From contig NZ_MWMO01000021.1 in NCBI RefSeq assembly GCF_002556635.1, positions 1 through 58,767 on the forward strand: 58,767 bases of DNA, in the 5' to 3' direction. Under the pieces are notes generated by a model that made no database searches, was not told the DNA's origin, and was given only the letters and a program-made list of their open reading frames with translations. Every line of letters begins with the position of its first letter. Within the stretch, counting starts at the first letter, position 1. The translations under genes were made by a program, and so were the position numbers. The DNA comes from Novosphingobium sp. PC22D. GTDB lineage: Bacteria > Pseudomonadota > Alphaproteobacteria > Sphingomonadales > Sphingomonadaceae. Positions 42,361 through 50,302 of the stretch are shown here, one piece after another.

Positions 42361-43881
42361 TCAGGCCACCATGCCGCGCTGAACGAATTCGACGGCGAGC
42401 AGCACGACGAACAGGCATCCGAGCGCGGCGCTCGCGCCGTAGAAATACTTCAGCCGGCGCCGTCGCAGCGCCCGCGCGGCGTCGGTCATCGTCTGCGAGA
42501 TCGCACCGAGCACCGGCAGGCCGGTCGCGCGCTCGAGCCCGGCGGTCGTCGCGAAGGTCGAGCGCACCTTGCCCAGCGCGAAAGCCGCGCCCGCGCCGGC
42601 GCCGATTCCGGCAACGAGCACGCCGAACAGCAACAGCGGGCGATTGGGGGCGACGGGCGTGCGCGGCGTCGTCGGCGGATCGACCACCTCGAACTTCACC
42701 GCCTCGCGCTCGGTCTTGATCTCGCCGCGCAATTTGAGCTCCTCGCGATCCTGCAGGAGCTTGTCGTACTGTCGGCGCAGCACGTCGTAGTCGCGATTGA
42801 TCCGCTGGTACTCGGCGGACGCCTCGGGATTGTCGATCGCCATCGCCGAAAGGTTCGCCACCTCCGACTGGAGCGAGGCCTTGCGCGAGGTGAGCGCCTG
42901 GACGTTGGCCTGGCGCTCGGCACGGATCGACTGGAGCGAGGTGTAGGCCGGGTTGGGCACCCCGCCGCCCGATTGCTGCTCGCGCTCGGCCGCGGCACGA
43001 AGGCCCTGAATCTGGTTCTTGGTGCTGATCACGTCGGGGTGATTGTCGGTCAGGCCGCGCGCGCGCATTCCGGCGAGGTCGGCCTGTGCCTTGGCCAGCG
43101 AGGCGCTGGCGCTGCCGGTGGTCCCGCCCGGAAGCGACTGCGGCGTGCCCGCAAGCTGGCCATCGATCGCCGCGAGCGCGCTCTGCGCGGCGGCAAGATC
43201 GGCTTCGACACCACGCAGCTCGGAGCGCGACCCTTCCAGCCGCTGGGCATTGGCCGCCGCTCCCTGCGCCAGCTCGGGATGCTGCGCCTCGAAGGCGAGG
43301 CGGCGCTGCTCCGCCTGCTCGAGCTGCGTCTCGCGCTGCTTGAGCTGCTGGTTCACGAACTCGATGGTCTCGCTCATCTCGCCGCGGTTTCCGGCGAGGT
43401 TTTCCTCGCGGAAGATGTCGATCAGCTTCTGGGCGATCTGCTGTGCGATCTTCGCGTTCTCCGCGTCGGAGAACGACGGATCGCTCGAAACCGCGGTGAT
43501 CTCGAACAGGTTGTCCTGCTGGCTGACGATCTTGATGTTCTCGGCGAGCGCCAGAACCTTGCTTTCGAGCTGCTTGGGGTTCTCCACCGTGTCGCCGATC
43601 GGCGTCGAGCGGACGATCTTCTCGAGGTTAACCGCGCTCGTCAGCGTCTGGCGGATGCGTTCGATGTCGCGCTTGCGGTCGGCGACGCCGATGCCGACCT
43701 GTTCGGCCAGCGCATCGTCGAGCTGAACGAAGAGCCGCGCGCGCGATTCGTAGCTGTTGGGGATCAGCGCAACGACCAGCCAGCCGAGCAGGCAAACCGC
43801 CCAGGCTACCGCAAGCGCCAGCCAGCGCCGGTGCCAGACGCTGTGGATGGCCGAAAGCAGTTCTTCGTAGAGCATGTTCAT
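42361..43881 (-). CDS. XrtA system polysaccharide chain-length determinant (Wzz/PCP-2 type)
   Basis: 506 aa. Membrane helices flank a large periplasmic coiled-coil part: one near 20-36 (ALAVAWAVCLLGWLVVAL), and two near 425-445 and 480-500. The N-terminal Wzz domain has SRARLFVQLDD and TSAVNLEKIVRST; the central part is rich in Glu/Gln heptads (QLKQRETQLEQAEQRRLAFEAQ). The Pro-rich motif VVDPPTTPRTPVAPNRP precedes the C-terminal helices, as in PCP proteins. Sets polymer chain length with the kinase. Confidence 0.93.
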   Translation of the reverse strand: MNMLYEELLSAIHSVWHRRWLALAVAWAVCLLGWLVVALIPNSYESRARLFVQLDDALAEQVGIGVADRKRDIERIRQTLTSAVNLEKIVRSTPIGDTVENPKQLESKVLALAENIKIVSQQDNLFEITAVSSDPSFSDAENAKIAQQIAQKLIDIFREENLAGNRGEMSETIEFVNQQLKQRETQLEQAEQRRLAFEAQHPELAQGAAANAQRLEGSRSELRGVEADLAAAQSALAAIDGQLAGTPQSLPGGTTGSASASLAKAQADLAGMRARGLTDNHPDVISTKNQIQGLRAAAEREQQSGGGVPNPAYTSLQSIRAERQANVQALTSRKASLQSEVANLSAMAIDNPEASAEYQRINRDYDVLRRQYDKLLQDREELKLRGEIKTEREAVKFEVVDPPTTPRTPVAPNRPLLLFGVLVAGIGAGAGAAFALGKVRSTFATTAGLERATGLPVLGAISQTMTDAARALRRRRLKYFYGASAALGCLFVVLLAVEFVQRGMVA

Positions 43882-43897
43882 GTGAGCGGCGGCGTCC

Positions 43898-44542
43898 TTA
43901 GAACATGCTTTCGGGGATGATGATCACGTCGCCCGGAGTGAGCATCACGTTCGCGGAGCTGTCTCCCTTCTTGAGCAAGTCGCCGAGCCGGAGCGCGAAT
44001 TCGCGCTGCTTGCCGCTTTCCTTGTCGAAACGGATCAGCCGCGCCTTGTTGCCCGCCGCGAATTCGGACAGGCCGCCCACCGCGATCATCGCGTCGAGCA
44101 CGGTCATGTTCGCGCGGTAAGGGATCGAGGCGGGCTTCTCGGTCGCGCCGACGACGCGGATCTGCTGGCTGAAGGTGCCCGCGAACTTGTTGACGATCAC
44201 CGAGACCAGCGGCTCCTCGATATATTGCGAGAGCTGCAGGCGGATGTCCTCGGCAAGCATCGAGGGCGTCTTGCCGACCGCCGGCATGTCGGTGATCAGC
44301 GGCGTGGTGATGCGCCCGTCCGGGCGGACCTGCACTTTCGCGCCGAGTTCGGGATTGCGCCAGACGAAGATCGTAAGCTCATCGAGCGGGCCGATCACGT
44401 ATTCCTCGCCGGGGCCCTCCTGCATCGCGACGAACGCGGCGGGTGGAAGCTCGGGGCCATTCGCCCCGCCCGCGCAGCCGGTCAGCGCGAGGCTGGCCAG
44501 CGCGGTTCCGCCCAGAAAGCGGAGGAAACGGGACTTGGGCAT
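43898..44542 (-). CDS. XrtA system polysaccharide export lipoprotein (Wza-like)
   Basis: 214 aa from ATG 44542 (AAGGA at 7 nt; a GTG two codons earlier is possible). A lipoprotein signal peptide ends in the lipobox LTGC. The Poly_export domain starts YVIGPLDELTIFVWRNPEL and includes VRPDGRITTPLITDMPAVGKT, followed by a SLBB domain (IRVVGATEKPASIPYRANMTVLDAMIAVGGLSEFA). It forms the outer-membrane secretion channel or its periplasmic part. This is the first gene of the minus-strand biosynthetic operon and is preceded by nested inverted repeats. Confidence 0.93.
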   Translation of the reverse strand: MPKSRFLRFLGGTALASLALTGCAGGANGPELPPAAFVAMQEGPGEEYVIGPLDELTIFVWRNPELGAKVQVRPDGRITTPLITDMPAVGKTPSMLAEDIRLQLSQYIEEPLVSVIVNKFAGTFSQQIRVVGATEKPASIPYRANMTVLDAMIAVGGLSEFAAGNKARLIRFDKESGKQREFALRLGDLLKKGDSSANVMLTPGDVIIIPESMF

Positions 44543-44582
44543 CGGCACATCCTTTTCCGCGCCTGGCGCCGCAATCCGGGTC

Positions 44583-44633
44583 GCGATAGCCGAACTGCTG
44601 CGAACGCAGGCGAAAGCCAGCCTGCGCTATCGC
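44583..44633 (-). promoter_or_regulatory. Nested inverted repeats in the leader of the polysaccharide operon
   Basis: Outer arms GCGATAGC (44583-44590) and GCTATCGC (44626-44633) enclose inner arms CGCAGGC (44605-44611) and GCCTGCG (44620-44626). They lie 41-91 nt upstream of the export lipoprotein start. The unit would fold as a branched leader or serve as paired operator sites. Confidence 0.5.
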
Positions 44634-44725
44634 CAAAAAGGGTGAACAATGCGTTAGCCTTGACTGGCAAACTTGGTCACGGTCCCAGATCGGGACGGCC
44701 ATCCCCCTGATTGTTTAAGAAGATT

Positions 44726-45952
44726 TCAAACGAGCATTTCGCGCGCGGGGCCTTGGCCGAGAAACGCGGCGGGGCTGGCGCTGGCCCCATAGGCCCCGGC
44801 ACAGAACACGGCCACGAGGTCTCCCACGTCGGCCTGCGGGAAGCCGCCCTTGTCGGCGAGCCGGTCGAGCGGCGTACACAGGCACCCGACGATGGTGGCG
44901 GCTTCCTCGGGCCCGGCGCCGAAGCGCGTGGCGATCGCGCTGGGATAGTTGCGGCGCACCACCGTGCCGAAGTTTCCCGACGCCGCGAGCTGGTGGTGAA
45001 GGCCACCGTCGGTGACAAGGAAGACCTCGCCGTGGCTCACCTTGCGGTCGACGATCCGGGCGAGATAGACGCCCGCCTCGCCGACCAGATAGCGGCCCAG
45101 TTCGACGCAGAACGCGGTCTCGGCCAGTTCTGGCGGCAGCGCGTCCATCGCCTCGCCCAGCCTCGCGCCAACCATGCCGAGGTCGAGCGGCGTGTCGCCC
45201 GGAAAATAGGGGATGCCGAAGCCGCCGCCGAGGTTGCATCGCGGCAGCGGAACACCGCTCTCGCGCGTTAGCCGCGCGGCTAACGCAAGGGTCTGTGCCT
45301 GAGTCTCGGCGATGGCGTCGGCATCGAGCGCCTGGCTGCCGGCGAAGATGTGGAAGCCGCGCCACTCGGCCCCGGCCTCGACCAGCCGCCGTGCCAGCGC
45401 GGGAACGCGCTCGGCATCGATGCCGAAGGGCTTGGCGCCGCCGCCCATCTTCATGCCCGAGCCCTTGAGATCGAAATCGGGATTGACCCGGATCGCGAGC
45501 CGGGGAGCCACGCCAAGCCCGTCGGCGATCGCCAGCGCGCGCGACGCCTCGTTTTCCGATTCCAGGTTGAGCGTGACCCCGGCAGCGATCGCCGCCTCCA
45601 ATTCGCTGTCGCGCTTGCCCGGCCCGGCAAAGCTGACGCGCCCCGGATCGATCCCGGCATCACGCACGATCGCCAGTTCGCCGCCCGAGGCGATGTCGAA
45701 GCCGTCGACCAGGCCGTCCATCAGGGTCAGCAAGGGGCTGAAGGGATTGGCCTTGACCGCGTAATGCAGTGCCACGCATTCGGGAAGCGCCGCGCGCAGC
45801 GAGGCGATCCGCCGACGCACGAGACCGCCAGCGTAGACGAACAGCGGCGTACCGCCCGCCTCCTCGACGAGTTCGGTGACCTTGCGGCCGTCCACCGCGA
45901 GCACGCCTTCGATCGCCGCGTACCCTTCGGGAATCGGACCGAGCGGCTTCAC
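44726..45952 (-). CDS. Pyridoxal-dependent decarboxylase, exosortase A system-associated
   Basis: 408 aa, fold type III (DAP/ornithine decarboxylase family). PLP-binding Lys67 is in HYAVKANPF; FDIASGGELAIV, VNPDFDLKGSGMKMGGGAKPFG, LGGGFGIPYF (phosphate-binding Gly loop) and VELGRYLVGEAG are family motifs. CLCTPLDRL holds the C-terminal catalytic Cys, and FCAGAYGASASPAAFLG the closing motif. It should decarboxylate an amino acid, possibly one bound to the carrier protein encoded nearby. The start overlaps the ligase stop. Confidence 0.93.
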   Translation of the reverse strand: MKPLGPIPEGYAAIEGVLAVDGRKVTELVEEAGGTPLFVYAGGLVRRRIASLRAALPECVALHYAVKANPFSPLLTLMDGLVDGFDIASGGELAIVRDAGIDPGRVSFAGPGKRDSELEAAIAAGVTLNLESENEASRALAIADGLGVAPRLAIRVNPDFDLKGSGMKMGGGAKPFGIDAERVPALARRLVEAGAEWRGFHIFAGSQALDADAIAETQAQTLALAARLTRESGVPLPRCNLGGGFGIPYFPGDTPLDLGMVGARLGEAMDALPPELAETAFCVELGRYLVGEAGVYLARIVDRKVSHGEVFLVTDGGLHHQLAASGNFGTVVRRNYPSAIATRFGAGPEEAATIVGCLCTPLDRLADKGGFPQADVGDLVAVFCAGAYGASASPAAFLGQGPAREMLV

Positions 45953-47475
45953 ACCGCAAGCTCCGCCTGGAGCCCGGTCCGGTCGATCTTGCCGTTGGGT
46001 CCGATAGGCATGGCATCACGCCAGTGGATGAGCGTGGGCTGCATGAAATTCGGTAACTGCTGCATGAGGTTACGCTGCAACTCATCGGATCGGTCCGAAC
46101 CATCGGGGTGGCCCCGGACGACGAGATGGACCGCCTGCCCCAGCCGGTCGTCCGGCACGCCGAGCGCCACCGCCTCGGCGACGAGGCCGGTCGCGAGCGC
46201 GGCCTCCTCGATCTCCTGCGGGCTGATACGATTGCCCGCCGACTTGATCATCGCGTCGCGCCGGCCGACAAAGTAGAGCAGGCCCTCGGCGGAGCGCCTC
46301 ACGCGGTCGCCCGACCAGACCGCAGTGCCGCCGTAACGGGAGCCGGACGGCGCGGGGCGGAAGCGCTCGACGGTGCGCCCCGGGTCCTGCCAGTACCCTT
46401 GCGCGACAAGCGGGCCGCAATGCACCAGTTCACCTTCCTGATCGTTCTGAGCTATATGACCCATATCATTGATAACAAGGACTTCCGCGTGCGGAATGGC
46501 CTTTCCCATCGAGGTCGGGTGACTATCTATCAGCGCGGGATCGAGATATGTCGAACGGAACGCCTCGGTCAGCCCGTACATCGCGAAAAGCCGCGCCTCG
46601 GGAAACACCGCGCGCAGCTTTCGCACCAGGTCGGTGGTGAGCGCGCCGCCGCTGTTGGTAAGGCGGCGCAGGTTCGCCGCGACATCGGGCGCCCAGTCGA
46701 GTTCGCAGACCTGTACCCACAGCGGCGGCACCGCCGCGAGCGTGGTGATCGCGTGACGCCCGACCGCCTTTACTAGATCGCGCGGCACGAGATAGTCGAG
46801 CGGCACGACGCAGCCGCCCGCGTACCAGGTCGAGAAGAGCTGGTTCTGTCCATAGTCGAACGCGAACGGCAGCACCGCAAGCGTGCGGTCGTCGCTCTCG
46901 AGGCCAAGATAGCCGGCGACGCTCTCGGCCCCGAGCCACAGGTTGGCATGGCTGAGCATGACGCCCTTGGGTCGCCCGGTCGAACCGCTGGTGTAGAGGA
47001 TCGCGGCGAGATCGTCGGGATCGGCCCCGGATGGACCGCACTCGTCCCCCGCCTCATGGGCCGCTGCGATCGCGGCTTCCTCCTCGATCACCGCGCAGCC
47101 GCCCGGCACGTCGCCCGCCTCCAGCGTCTTGAGCCGCGCGGGTGTACCCGCCAGCATCGCCGCGCCGCTGTCGGCGAGGATATGCGCGACCTGCGCGCGC
47201 TTGAGCAGCGGGTTCACCGGCACATGCACCAGCCCCGCGCGCGCCGCCGCCAGGGGCATCAGGCAGGTCAGCTCGCCCTTGGCCGCCCAGGTCGCGATGC
47301 GCGCGCCCTTCTCGGGCACTTCGCGCGCCAGCCAGCCCGCCAGCAGAGCGACACGCGATCTTAAGTCCTGGTAGCTAAGCGTGTGCGAGCGCAGCACGAG
47401 CGCCGGGTCCCGATCGGCTCCCAGCAACGGGAGATGGTCGATCGGACGGGTCGGATGATCGGGCGCGCCGGACAT
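45949..47475 (-). CDS. Acyl-CoA/ACP ligase (AMP-forming), exosortase A system-associated
   Basis: 508 aa adenylate-forming enzyme. The P-loop is AAILYTSGSTGRPKGVMLSH, then FAMYGLTEAFRSTYLDP (A5), WSGDRVRRSAEGLLYFVGRRD (A7-A8) and MPIGPNGKIDRTGL, whose Lys completes the A10 motif. Likely activates a small carboxylic or amino acid and loads it onto the carrier protein encoded at 48571. It forms a coupled pair with the decarboxylase and is divergent, by only 39 nt, from the GNAT-like gene. Confidence 0.93.
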   Translation of the reverse strand: MSGAPDHPTRPIDHLPLLGADRDPALVLRSHTLSYQDLRSRVALLAGWLAREVPEKGARIATWAAKGELTCLMPLAAARAGLVHVPVNPLLKRAQVAHILADSGAAMLAGTPARLKTLEAGDVPGGCAVIEEEAAIAAAHEAGDECGPSGADPDDLAAILYTSGSTGRPKGVMLSHANLWLGAESVAGYLGLESDDRTLAVLPFAFDYGQNQLFSTWYAGGCVVPLDYLVPRDLVKAVGRHAITTLAAVPPLWVQVCELDWAPDVAANLRRLTNSGGALTTDLVRKLRAVFPEARLFAMYGLTEAFRSTYLDPALIDSHPTSMGKAIPHAEVLVINDMGHIAQNDQEGELVHCGPLVAQGYWQDPGRTVERFRPAPSGSRYGGTAVWSGDRVRRSAEGLLYFVGRRDAMIKSAGNRISPQEIEEAALATGLVAEAVALGVPDDRLGQAVHLVVRGHPDGSDRSDELQRNLMQQLPNFMQPTLIHWRDAMPIGPNGKIDRTGLQAELAV

Positions 47476-47514
47476 TTACCGTGGAGGTCTCCGCAAGTCT
47501 CGGGGAAATGGCGA

Positions 47515-48528
47515 TTGGTCGAGATCGAATATCATACCGATCTTAAGGAAGTGCAATGCGACCCCGTGCTTGGCGACCTGCTCGCGCGCGCCTCGCAGGC
47601 GGGGCCGTTCGACCGGATCGCGTGGTGGCGCCTGCTCGCGCGCCACTGCGGCCTTGACCCCCTGCTGGCGGTCGCCCGCGACGGCGATGCCATGGCCGCG
47701 CTGCCGCTCGCGCGGCAGGGCGACGGGCTCGCGGCGCTCGCCAACTGGTACACCTTCCGCTTTCGCCCGATCCTGATGCCGGGCGCGCGCTCGACCGAGC
47801 TGCTGCGCACGCTCGCGTCCGATCTCGCCTCGCGTACGGAGCGGATGACTCTCGCGGGCCTGCCCGACGAAGATGGCTGCGCCACCCGGCTCGCCGAGGC
47901 TTTCCGCGCGGAGGGCTGGTTCGTCGTGCGCGAGCCGTGCGACGTCAACCACTACCTCGAGGTCGCCGGCCGCACATATGCCGACTATCTCGCAGGTCGC
48001 CCCGGCAAGCTGCGCACGACGCTCAAGCGCAAGTCGGGCAAGGTCGAAACGCGCGTGCTCACGCGCTTCGATGCCGCTGTCTGGGCCGACTACGAGCAGA
48101 TCTACGCGGAAAGCTGGAAGCCCGAGGAAGGCAGCCCCGACTTCCTGCGCGCTTTCGCCGAGGCCGAGGGCGCCGCGGGACGGCTGCGCCTCGGCATCGC
48201 CCGCGCGGATGGCCGCGCGGTCGCGGCGCAAATGTGGACCATCGAAGCCGGGGTCGCCTGGATTCACAAGCTCGCCCATCGCGAAAGCGCGCGGCCCCTC
48301 TCCCCGGGCTCGGTGCTGAGCGCGGCGCTGTTTCGCCACGTCATCGACGAGGACCGGGTCGAAACGGTCGACTTCGGTACTGGTGACGATCCCTACAAGC
48401 GCGACTGGATGGAGGCCGTGCGCCCGCGCTACCGGCTCTCGCTGCTGCGTCCGGCGGCTCCGCGCAACTGGCCGGACATGGCGAAATTCGGCCTGCGACG
48501 CCTTGCCGCGACGGTCAAGCGGGGCTAG
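47515..48528 (+). CDS. GNAT/FemAB-like acyltransferase of the exosortase A locus
   Basis: 337 aa if begun at TTG 47515 (GGGGA 8 nt upstream); the open frame continues to 47383 but that part lies inside the ligase gene. FDRIAWWRLLARHCGL and FRPILMPGARSTELLRTLASDL, KLRTTLKRKSGKVETRVLTRFD, and FGTGDDPYKRDWME are the Acetyltransf_6 (BioF2-like) pattern. Expected to transfer an acyl group to an amine. The start codon is the weakest part of the call. It leads the plus-strand operon with the carrier protein and two hydrolase-like genes. Confidence 0.82.
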   Translation: MVEIEYHTDLKEVQCDPVLGDLLARASQAGPFDRIAWWRLLARHCGLDPLLAVARDGDAMAALPLARQGDGLAALANWYTFRFRPILMPGARSTELLRTLASDLASRTERMTLAGLPDEDGCATRLAEAFRAEGWFVVREPCDVNHYLEVAGRTYADYLAGRPGKLRTTLKRKSGKVETRVLTRFDAAVWADYEQIYAESWKPEEGSPDFLRAFAEAEGAAGRLRLGIARADGRAVAAQMWTIEAGVAWIHKLAHRESARPLSPGSVLSAALFRHVIDEDRVETVDFGTGDDPYKRDWMEAVRPRYRLSLLRPAAPRNWPDMAKFGLRRLAATVKRG

Positions 48529-48570
48529 ACGCCATGCCCCACGCCGCATTGCCGCAAATCCGAGGGGTTA

Positions 48571-48834
48571 ATGGCTGACGAAACCGACCAGATCCTGCGC
48601 GCAATCCTGACCGACGTGCTCGGCCTGAAGCCGGGCCGCGCGGACGGATTCGACGCCGATACCGGTCTGTTCGGTCATTTGCCCGAACTGGATTCGATGG
48701 CGGTCGCCGGCCTGCTCACGGAGATCGAGGACCGGCTCGATATCTTCATCGAGGACGACGAGATCGAGGGCGAGATGCTCGAGACCTACGGTGCGCTGCT
48801 CGCGTTCATCGAGGCCAAGCGCGCCCACGCGTGA
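48571..48834 (+). CDS. Acyl carrier protein
   Basis: 87 aa, acidic, four-helix ACP. The phosphopantetheine site is Ser42 in ELDSMAV (ordinary ACPs have DSL). ILTDVLGLKPGRADGFDADTGLFGHLPELDS is the expected helix I-loop. It should carry the acyl or aminoacyl group activated by the nearby AMP-forming ligase. It lies 42 nt after the GNAT-like gene and 10 nt before the next. Confidence 0.92.
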   Translation: MADETDQILRAILTDVLGLKPGRADGFDADTGLFGHLPELDSMAVAGLLTEIEDRLDIFIEDDEIEGEMLETYGALLAFIEAKRAHA

Positions 48835-48844
48835 TGCACCCGGC

Positions 48845-49525
48845 ATGACCCCGCTGCGCTGGCCCTGCCCCTCGGACGACGGCGGCAAGGCTGGCGAATA
48901 CGCGCTTGCCTGCGACCGCAGGCGCGCGCTGCGCCTGCTGATCGTTCCGGCGCTGTTCGACGAGGCGAACCGGATGCGCCGCTTCACCGTCGAGGTCATG
49001 CGCCGGCTCGACGCAGCGGGGATCGACACCATGCTGCCCGATCTTCCCGGCACCAACGAGAGCCTGCGCGCGCTCGACGTGCAGACGCCGGAAGGATGGT
49101 CCCGCGCAATGGCGGCCGCCGCCGAGACCTTCGCGGCGAGCCATGCGCTCGGCGTGCGCGGCGGATGCCTGTTCACCCCCGCCGAACTCCCCCGCTTGCA
49201 CTACGCCCCCGCGCGGCCTTCGGGCCTGCTGCGCCAGATGATCCGCGCGCGCATCCTCGCCTCGCGCGAGGCGGGCCGCGAGGAGACGACCGAGACGATC
49301 CGCGCGCAGGCGCTCGCCGAGGGTATCGAGCTTTCGGGCCACCGGCTCGGCGCAGCGTTCTTCCGCGACTTCGAGACGATCGAGGAGCCCGCCGACGATG
49401 CGGCCCGCGTGATCGAGCAATCCGACATCGGCGGTCCCGGGCTTTGGCTGCGCGCCGAGCCGGGCGAGAGCGATGCGCAGGCCGACGCCCTCGCCCGCAT
49501 CGTTGCCGAAGCGATCATGCGATGA
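48845..49525 (+). CDS. Alpha/beta-hydrolase-like protein, exosortase A locus, no visible nucleophile
   Basis: 226 aa. LLIVPALFDEANRMRRFTVEVMRRLDAAGIDTMLPDLPGTNES resembles the start of exosortase A hydrolase type 2 (alpha/beta-hydrolase fold with oxyanion loop and D-x-x-G-x-G-x-S). At the place where G-x-S-x-G is expected (FAASHALGVRGGCLF) no Ser, Cys or Asp nucleophile is obvious, so it may be inactive or use another residue. It is coupled to the following hydrolase (ATGA overlap). Confidence 0.7.
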   Translation: MTPLRWPCPSDDGGKAGEYALACDRRRALRLLIVPALFDEANRMRRFTVEVMRRLDAAGIDTMLPDLPGTNESLRALDVQTPEGWSRAMAAAAETFAASHALGVRGGCLFTPAELPRLHYAPARPSGLLRQMIRARILASREAGREETTETIRAQALAEGIELSGHRLGAAFFRDFETIEEPADDAARVIEQSDIGGPGLWLRAEPGESDAQADALARIVAEAIMR

Positions 49526-50295
49526 CGCGGCGGCACGTCACCTTCGATTGCGAGGGCGCGCAGCTCGTCGGCACGATCGACGAGGGCGACGGCCCGGCGG
49601 GACTGCTGCTCGTTACCGGGGGCAACGAGCTGCGCTCGGGCGCGTGGGGCGGACAGTCTGAGTTCGCCGCGCGCCTCGCCGCCTCGGGCTTTCCCGTGTT
49701 TCGTTTCGACCGGCGCGGCACCGGTGACAGCGAGGGGCGCAACGCCGGCTTCCGCGCCAGCGCGCCCGACATCGCCGCGGCGCTCGGCGCGTTCCGCGCG
49801 CAGTGCCCGGTGCTCGGGCGCGTGGTGGCCATGGGCAACTGCGACGCGGCGAGCGCACTGATGCTCGCGGGCGGTGCCGGGCTCGACGCGCTGATCCTTT
49901 CCAATCCGTGGACCTTCGACGAGGACGGCGAAGCGCCCGCACCGCAGGACGTGCGCCGCCATTATCGCGGGCGGCTTGCCGACGCGGCCGCGATAAAGCG
50001 GCTGCTCACCGGCAAAGTCTCGCTTGGCGGGCTCGTGCGCAGCCTGTTCGCGGCGGCGAGGCCCGCGTCCCCGCCCTCCTCGCTGGTCGGAGAGATGAAC
50101 GCTGGAATCGCGCGGTTTCCGGCGCCGGTCGTCTACCTCGTCGCCGAGCGCGACCGCACCGGGCAGGCATTCCTCTCGGCCTGGACCGAACCCGGCGCCG
50201 ACATCCGCCTATGCCCGGGCGCAACGCACAGCTACGTCGAGCCGCACGCGCGCGACTGGCTGTTCGAACAGGCGCTGAGGGTCCTGCGCGGCTGA
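49522..50295 (+). CDS. Hydrolase 1, exosortase A system-associated (alpha/beta-hydrolase with Cys nucleophile)
   Basis: 257 aa. The alpha/beta-hydrolase elbow reads GNCDAAS with Cys107 in place of Ser; VFRFDRRGTGDSEGR is the strand-4 motif. Asp and His are probably in LVAERDRTG and GATHSYV. Cys at this position is typical of this family as I recall it. Likely a thioesterase or acyltransferase handling an acyl-carrier thioester. It is the last gene of the operon and ends 7 nt before trxB, which converges. Confidence 0.88.
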   Translation: MTRRHVTFDCEGAQLVGTIDEGDGPAGLLLVTGGNELRSGAWGGQSEFAARLAASGFPVFRFDRRGTGDSEGRNAGFRASAPDIAAALGAFRAQCPVLGRVVAMGNCDAASALMLAGGAGLDALILSNPWTFDEDGEAPAPQDVRRHYRGRLADAAAIKRLLTGKVSLGGLVRSLFAAARPASPPSSLVGEMNAGIARFPAPVVYLVAERDRTGQAFLSAWTEPGADIRLCPGATHSYVEPHARDWLFEQALRVLRG

Positions 50296-50302
50296 AAAGC
50301 GC

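Noticed and set aside
42343..43920. 525-codon open frame antisense to the Wzz gene
   Set aside because: Leu/Arg-rich shadow of the coiled-coil gene; no motifs.
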